In this document: positions 60,783 to 64,000 of the stretch, one piece after another | Layout: the number at the start of each line of letters is the position of its first letter | How positions within the stretch are numbered: the stretch's first letter is position 1 | Assembly (NCBI GenBank): GCA_023053685.1 | Contig: JALIGW010000005.1 | Coordinates: 52,514,742 to 52,578,741, forward strand | DNA: 64,000 bases | Direction of reading: 5' to 3' | Source of the DNA: Diadophis punctatus similis | Taxonomy: Eukaryota > Chordata > Lepidosauria > Squamata > Dipsadidae | The notes under the pieces: generated by a model | What the model saw: the letters and a program-made list of their open reading frames with translations, nothing else | Told to the model about the DNA's origin: nothing | Database searches by the model: none | Made by a program: the position numbers and the translations under genes

Positions 60783-61213
60783 CCATATTTTTCGGAGTAT
60801 AAGACACACCGGAGTATAAGACGCACCTAGTTTTTGGAGAGCAAAATAGGGGAAAAAATCTACCTACCAGGTATTCATCTGGCTAGTGTCCTTAATCTGG
60901 TCAGCTTCAGCACATTATTTTATCCCCTGGTTAGGGCTGAAAAAAAATCTTCAGAGGGAATAGAAATGAAAAAGCCTGCAAGCCAGTAAGATCGTTAGCA
61001 CCTTGTTAGGGCTGAAAAAAATATTCTTCCGAGGGAATAGCAATGAAAACAAGCCTGCAAGCGGGAAGAAAACCAAATAAATAAAGATCGTTAGCACCTC
61101 ATTAGGGCTGGAAAAAAAAGCTTTGAAAAAGCTACATTCAGAGTATAAGACGCACCCACATTTTCAGCCACTTTTAGGGGGGAAAGGTGCGTCTTATACT
61201 CCGAAAAATATGG
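60783..61213. mobile_element. 431-bp TA-flanked MITE (CCATATTTTTCGGAGTATAAG ends), complete copy
   Basis: Left CCATATTTTTCGGAGTATAA and right complement are matching inverted ends, with TA at 60781-60782 and 61214-61215. The inside repeats cctggttagggctgaaaaa and agcctgcaagccagtaag, the complement of the units in the 25.45-31.89 kb element, so both belong to one family in opposite orientation. No coding capacity. Confidence 0.88.
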
Positions 61214-61215
61214 TA

Positions 61216-63678
61216 TGTTTATACAGATTTATATTTTAACATCAAATTGGTTTTCTTTTCCTGGTACATTTTTTAAAATATTTTGCACAATAAAGAGATT
61301 GAGCATCTGAAAAAAAATCTAGGCATATTTATGCTACCTTGAGTTAACAATGAATTTCTTAAAAAGAGATTTTGGCAATAAGCCTTTGAGAATTGAACAG
61401 GGATAAATTCTTGATCAAGATGTGTGAAGGAATCAATCTGAAAATGAAAGGTAATTGATAAACTAAAAATCAATCTATTTGTTTCTGCATCAATAAACAT
61501 TTCTAATGAGACTTCTAATGATTCTATTTTGCATGAAAGCAAATAAAGCAAATAAAATATGAAAAATCTAGATTTACATTTTTTTTAAAAAAATAAGAAG
61601 TGCATGTGAGACTTTATTTCATTAAGAATTTCAAAATCCATGCTCCTGAGGTAGTTTACTAACTTAACTTTTACCTAGGAGGTGTATAATTTAGACTCTG
61701 CATGCTGTGAGCTGAACACTTTGATGTTAGCTAAAGTTGTTTGTGAAGAGAAAATCCAATATCTTTCTGGAACATTTTAAAGAAATTATATTTTTGTCAT
61801 TGTTGTTCTGAATTGGTTTAGGAAAGGAGAAAGAGATGATATTACTGAATATTTCAAATGGAGACATTATAACCAACAGCCCAAATTCTATATAAACAAA
61901 AATGCCTTAATAAAACCTATTCAAAGAACTAGTACATTTGAATTAGAAAAACAATAATAGATGGATGCATACTTTCATCTCATAACTGCTTGCTTTAAAT
62001 AGCAGATTTAAATAATGGGAATCTAAGGAAAAGTAAAATTAAACCTATTTTCTCACTGAGTAAAGATTTTTAAACGTATAGTTATGGTTGTTTTAGTATT
62101 GTGTGTTTTCAAATCTCTTGGCTTGAGTTTATACATATTGCATTTGTTTGGGTTTAACTCAGTGTATTGTGTGAATAGAGCTTCTATAGTTAATGACCAA
62201 AGGCTACAACTTAGCGATATATTGAGCAAGGCATTGTGACTAATAATTTAATAAACATGGTCTAATGTGATTGTGTATACAGTCACTAAAAGATGAAAAC
62301 TCAATGGTCAGGTAACTCATAAAAGTTTTTCTGTCGGTGATAGAAAGTGTAATCTTTTCACCTGGAAGTATCATCATCATCATCATTATCCAAATTATCT
62401 AAATAAATTAATTGTAGGAATTTCAACAATGATGACATGCTGCAAGTTATTTTCAGTTAATTCCTTTGAGCTGGATTACATCATTTGCTCAGCATTTGTT
62501 TGGGCATTTTGTGGGTCTTCTAAGATCAAGTATACAAATGAAGTATTATTGTTGTTCAGCTCTGAACTGTTTGTCATGCAATATGGCCAGCTAATTGGTA
62601 TTTTAATAAGGCATTATGTAACACTCCTGACTGTGGCCCAATCCATATATTTCTTTTGAAATTGCATTGGGTTGTGTTAAATATTTGTCATTTACTTTAC
62701 AGCAAATATGCCTAACATTATGTTGTAAAAATATTTTCCAAAGTGAATCTCACTGCTGCTAACCACAGCAAATCCATGTTTAGTGTGGAAGTCTTTCCCA
62801 GTGGAATAATTGGTGTTTAAATAATGATTTGATTTTGGGTATATCTTGTGCTTTTTAAGAACTGTACTAATAAATATTGTTTTTCTGAAACCTGTAATTC
62901 AGGTTTTTTTTAAATGTATTACAGCATTTAAAGTACAACAATTGGTTGGCCTCTGGCCATATTTGCAATTGAAAGTTAATACAATTTATAAGTGACATCA
63001 TACTGCCTATGCCATCATTTATCAAATCTACCATGGAAAAATAATGGCTTGATAATCACAACCTAATTATTATAGAAACAATTTGTCCCAATACATTATG
63101 TATACATGTGTCCAGGCATGATTATAGTAATACCAGCTTTTAAGAGCTATTACCTTCTCATAAATATTTTCATCGCCTGGAAAAAAGAGTTATTGACTCT
63201 ATGGCAAAGTAACACACTATGTGTTTAATCCAGAGAATGATATAGTTTCGAATGGGTATTTACATGAATACATTACAAAATATTTGATATATTTATTTTT
63301 AAAGAAAAATATTGCTTTTGTTCCAATGTGGAGAATAATTTTATCCATGTAAATCTGTTTTCTAAAACATGAATTTTCATGACCTCCTCTGAAATGATGG
63401 GTCACATAGATTTGGAAAAGAAGAAAACTGCATTTTATCCACCATGCACCCTTTACATGCTTTATCTGGCTCAGACTACTGAATAGCTTCACATCCTTTA
63501 TTAATGTGGAAGCAGAAAATTATAAATTACTGTAAGGACAAATCTTGAAAGAACATTTCAAAGAAAATACTACCCTTTAGACAATGAAAAACTGTGTGCA
63601 GTAAGACTTTATCACTCTGTTTGTAATTATATGGCAATAGCTTCCATAAACTATATAGTAAAACTGAAATTAATGTGA
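61216..63678. other. No recognisable feature
   Basis: About 2.5 kb of AT-rich sequence with a short CAT run near 62370. Open frames are short and unsupported. Confidence 0.5.
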
Positions 63679-63710
63679 AGTATACATACATACATGCATG
63701 CATGCATGCA
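63679..63710. repeat. (CATA)n(CATG)n microsatellite
   Basis: Short tetranucleotide run. Confidence 0.85.
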
Positions 63711-64000
63711 CATCTGTCACATTATTCCTTTCAAGTTAGCAAAGTTATGCAAAGCACAGATATGGAATCAAAAATAGTAAGCCAAAGAAATTAAAAAGCA
63801 TCAGCCACAAGATAAGAGAGAAAAGAAAAAGTAATTAGCAGCTACTCTGTATAGACCCAACCTAACCTAAAATATAACCCTTTTTCACCTGGGTTCTATA
63901 GGCAAAAAAGCATCCCTGAAAATCACTGCTTGTAACTGTAGAGTCAAAGGTCTGTTGTGTAGAAAGCTCTGCATATTCATTTAACAAAGAGCAGTGAATC
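63711..64000. other. No recognisable feature
   Basis: AT-rich, to the window end. Confidence 0.5.

Overview
The window is about 64 kb of AT-rich vertebrate DNA, and the repeats point to a squamate reptile, most likely a snake. It carries many tRNA-derived SINEs of the Sauria type, 5'-truncated CR1 LINEs, degenerate RTE/BovB-like LINEs, hAT and TA-flanked MITEs, a DIRS retrotransposon and very long (CT)n, (TA)n and (CA)n microsatellites. I found no exon of a host protein gene, no rRNA, no functional tRNA and no CRISPR array. The species call is inference from repeat families; no gene identifies it.

Layout: 1-840 is a decayed LINE RT tail. 1.5-1.8 kb is a hAT MITE. 5.3-7.1 kb holds SINEs, a LINE fragment, a (TTATC)n array and an inverted repeat. 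9.96-12.66 kb is a nested stack: a TA-flanked MITE holding two solo LTRs, each with a perfect 5-bp target duplication, the second split by a CR1. 13.1-13.8 kb is an internally deleted DIRS copy. 16.35-18.26 kb is a GC-rich TA-flanked element built almost entirely from a chain of about seven large palindromes. 18.3-19.8 kb is microsatellite-rich. 21-25 kb has SINEs and CR1 copies. 25.45-31.89 kb is a MITE that received a 5.7-kb DIRS retrotransposon. 32-38 kb has CR1, SINE, LINE and MITE pieces. 39.5-41.3 kb and 54.4-55.6 kb are old RTE/BovB-like LINEs. 50.28-51.09 kb is a third solo LTR. 57.4-57.8 kb is a dimer-like SINE. 59.4-59.8 kb and 60.8-61.2 kb are complete MITEs. The rest is AT-rich sequence without recognisable content.

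The only long intact reading frames belong to the DIRS element: a Gag-like ORF1, an RT/RNase H/methyltransferase-like ORF2 and an ORF3 tyrosine recombinase that is broken. Its inverted terminal repeats are identical over 103 bp, so the insertion is young. It cannot supply its own complete recombinase, because a stop codon and a deletion remove the catalytic C-terminus and half of the internal complementary region. The small DIRS copy at 13 kb keeps the parts that the large one lost.

The feature I find most unusual is the palindrome chain at 16.35-18.26 kb. Its hairpin modules each carry a splice-donor-like sequence, and its ends resemble those of three other TA-flanked elements in the window.
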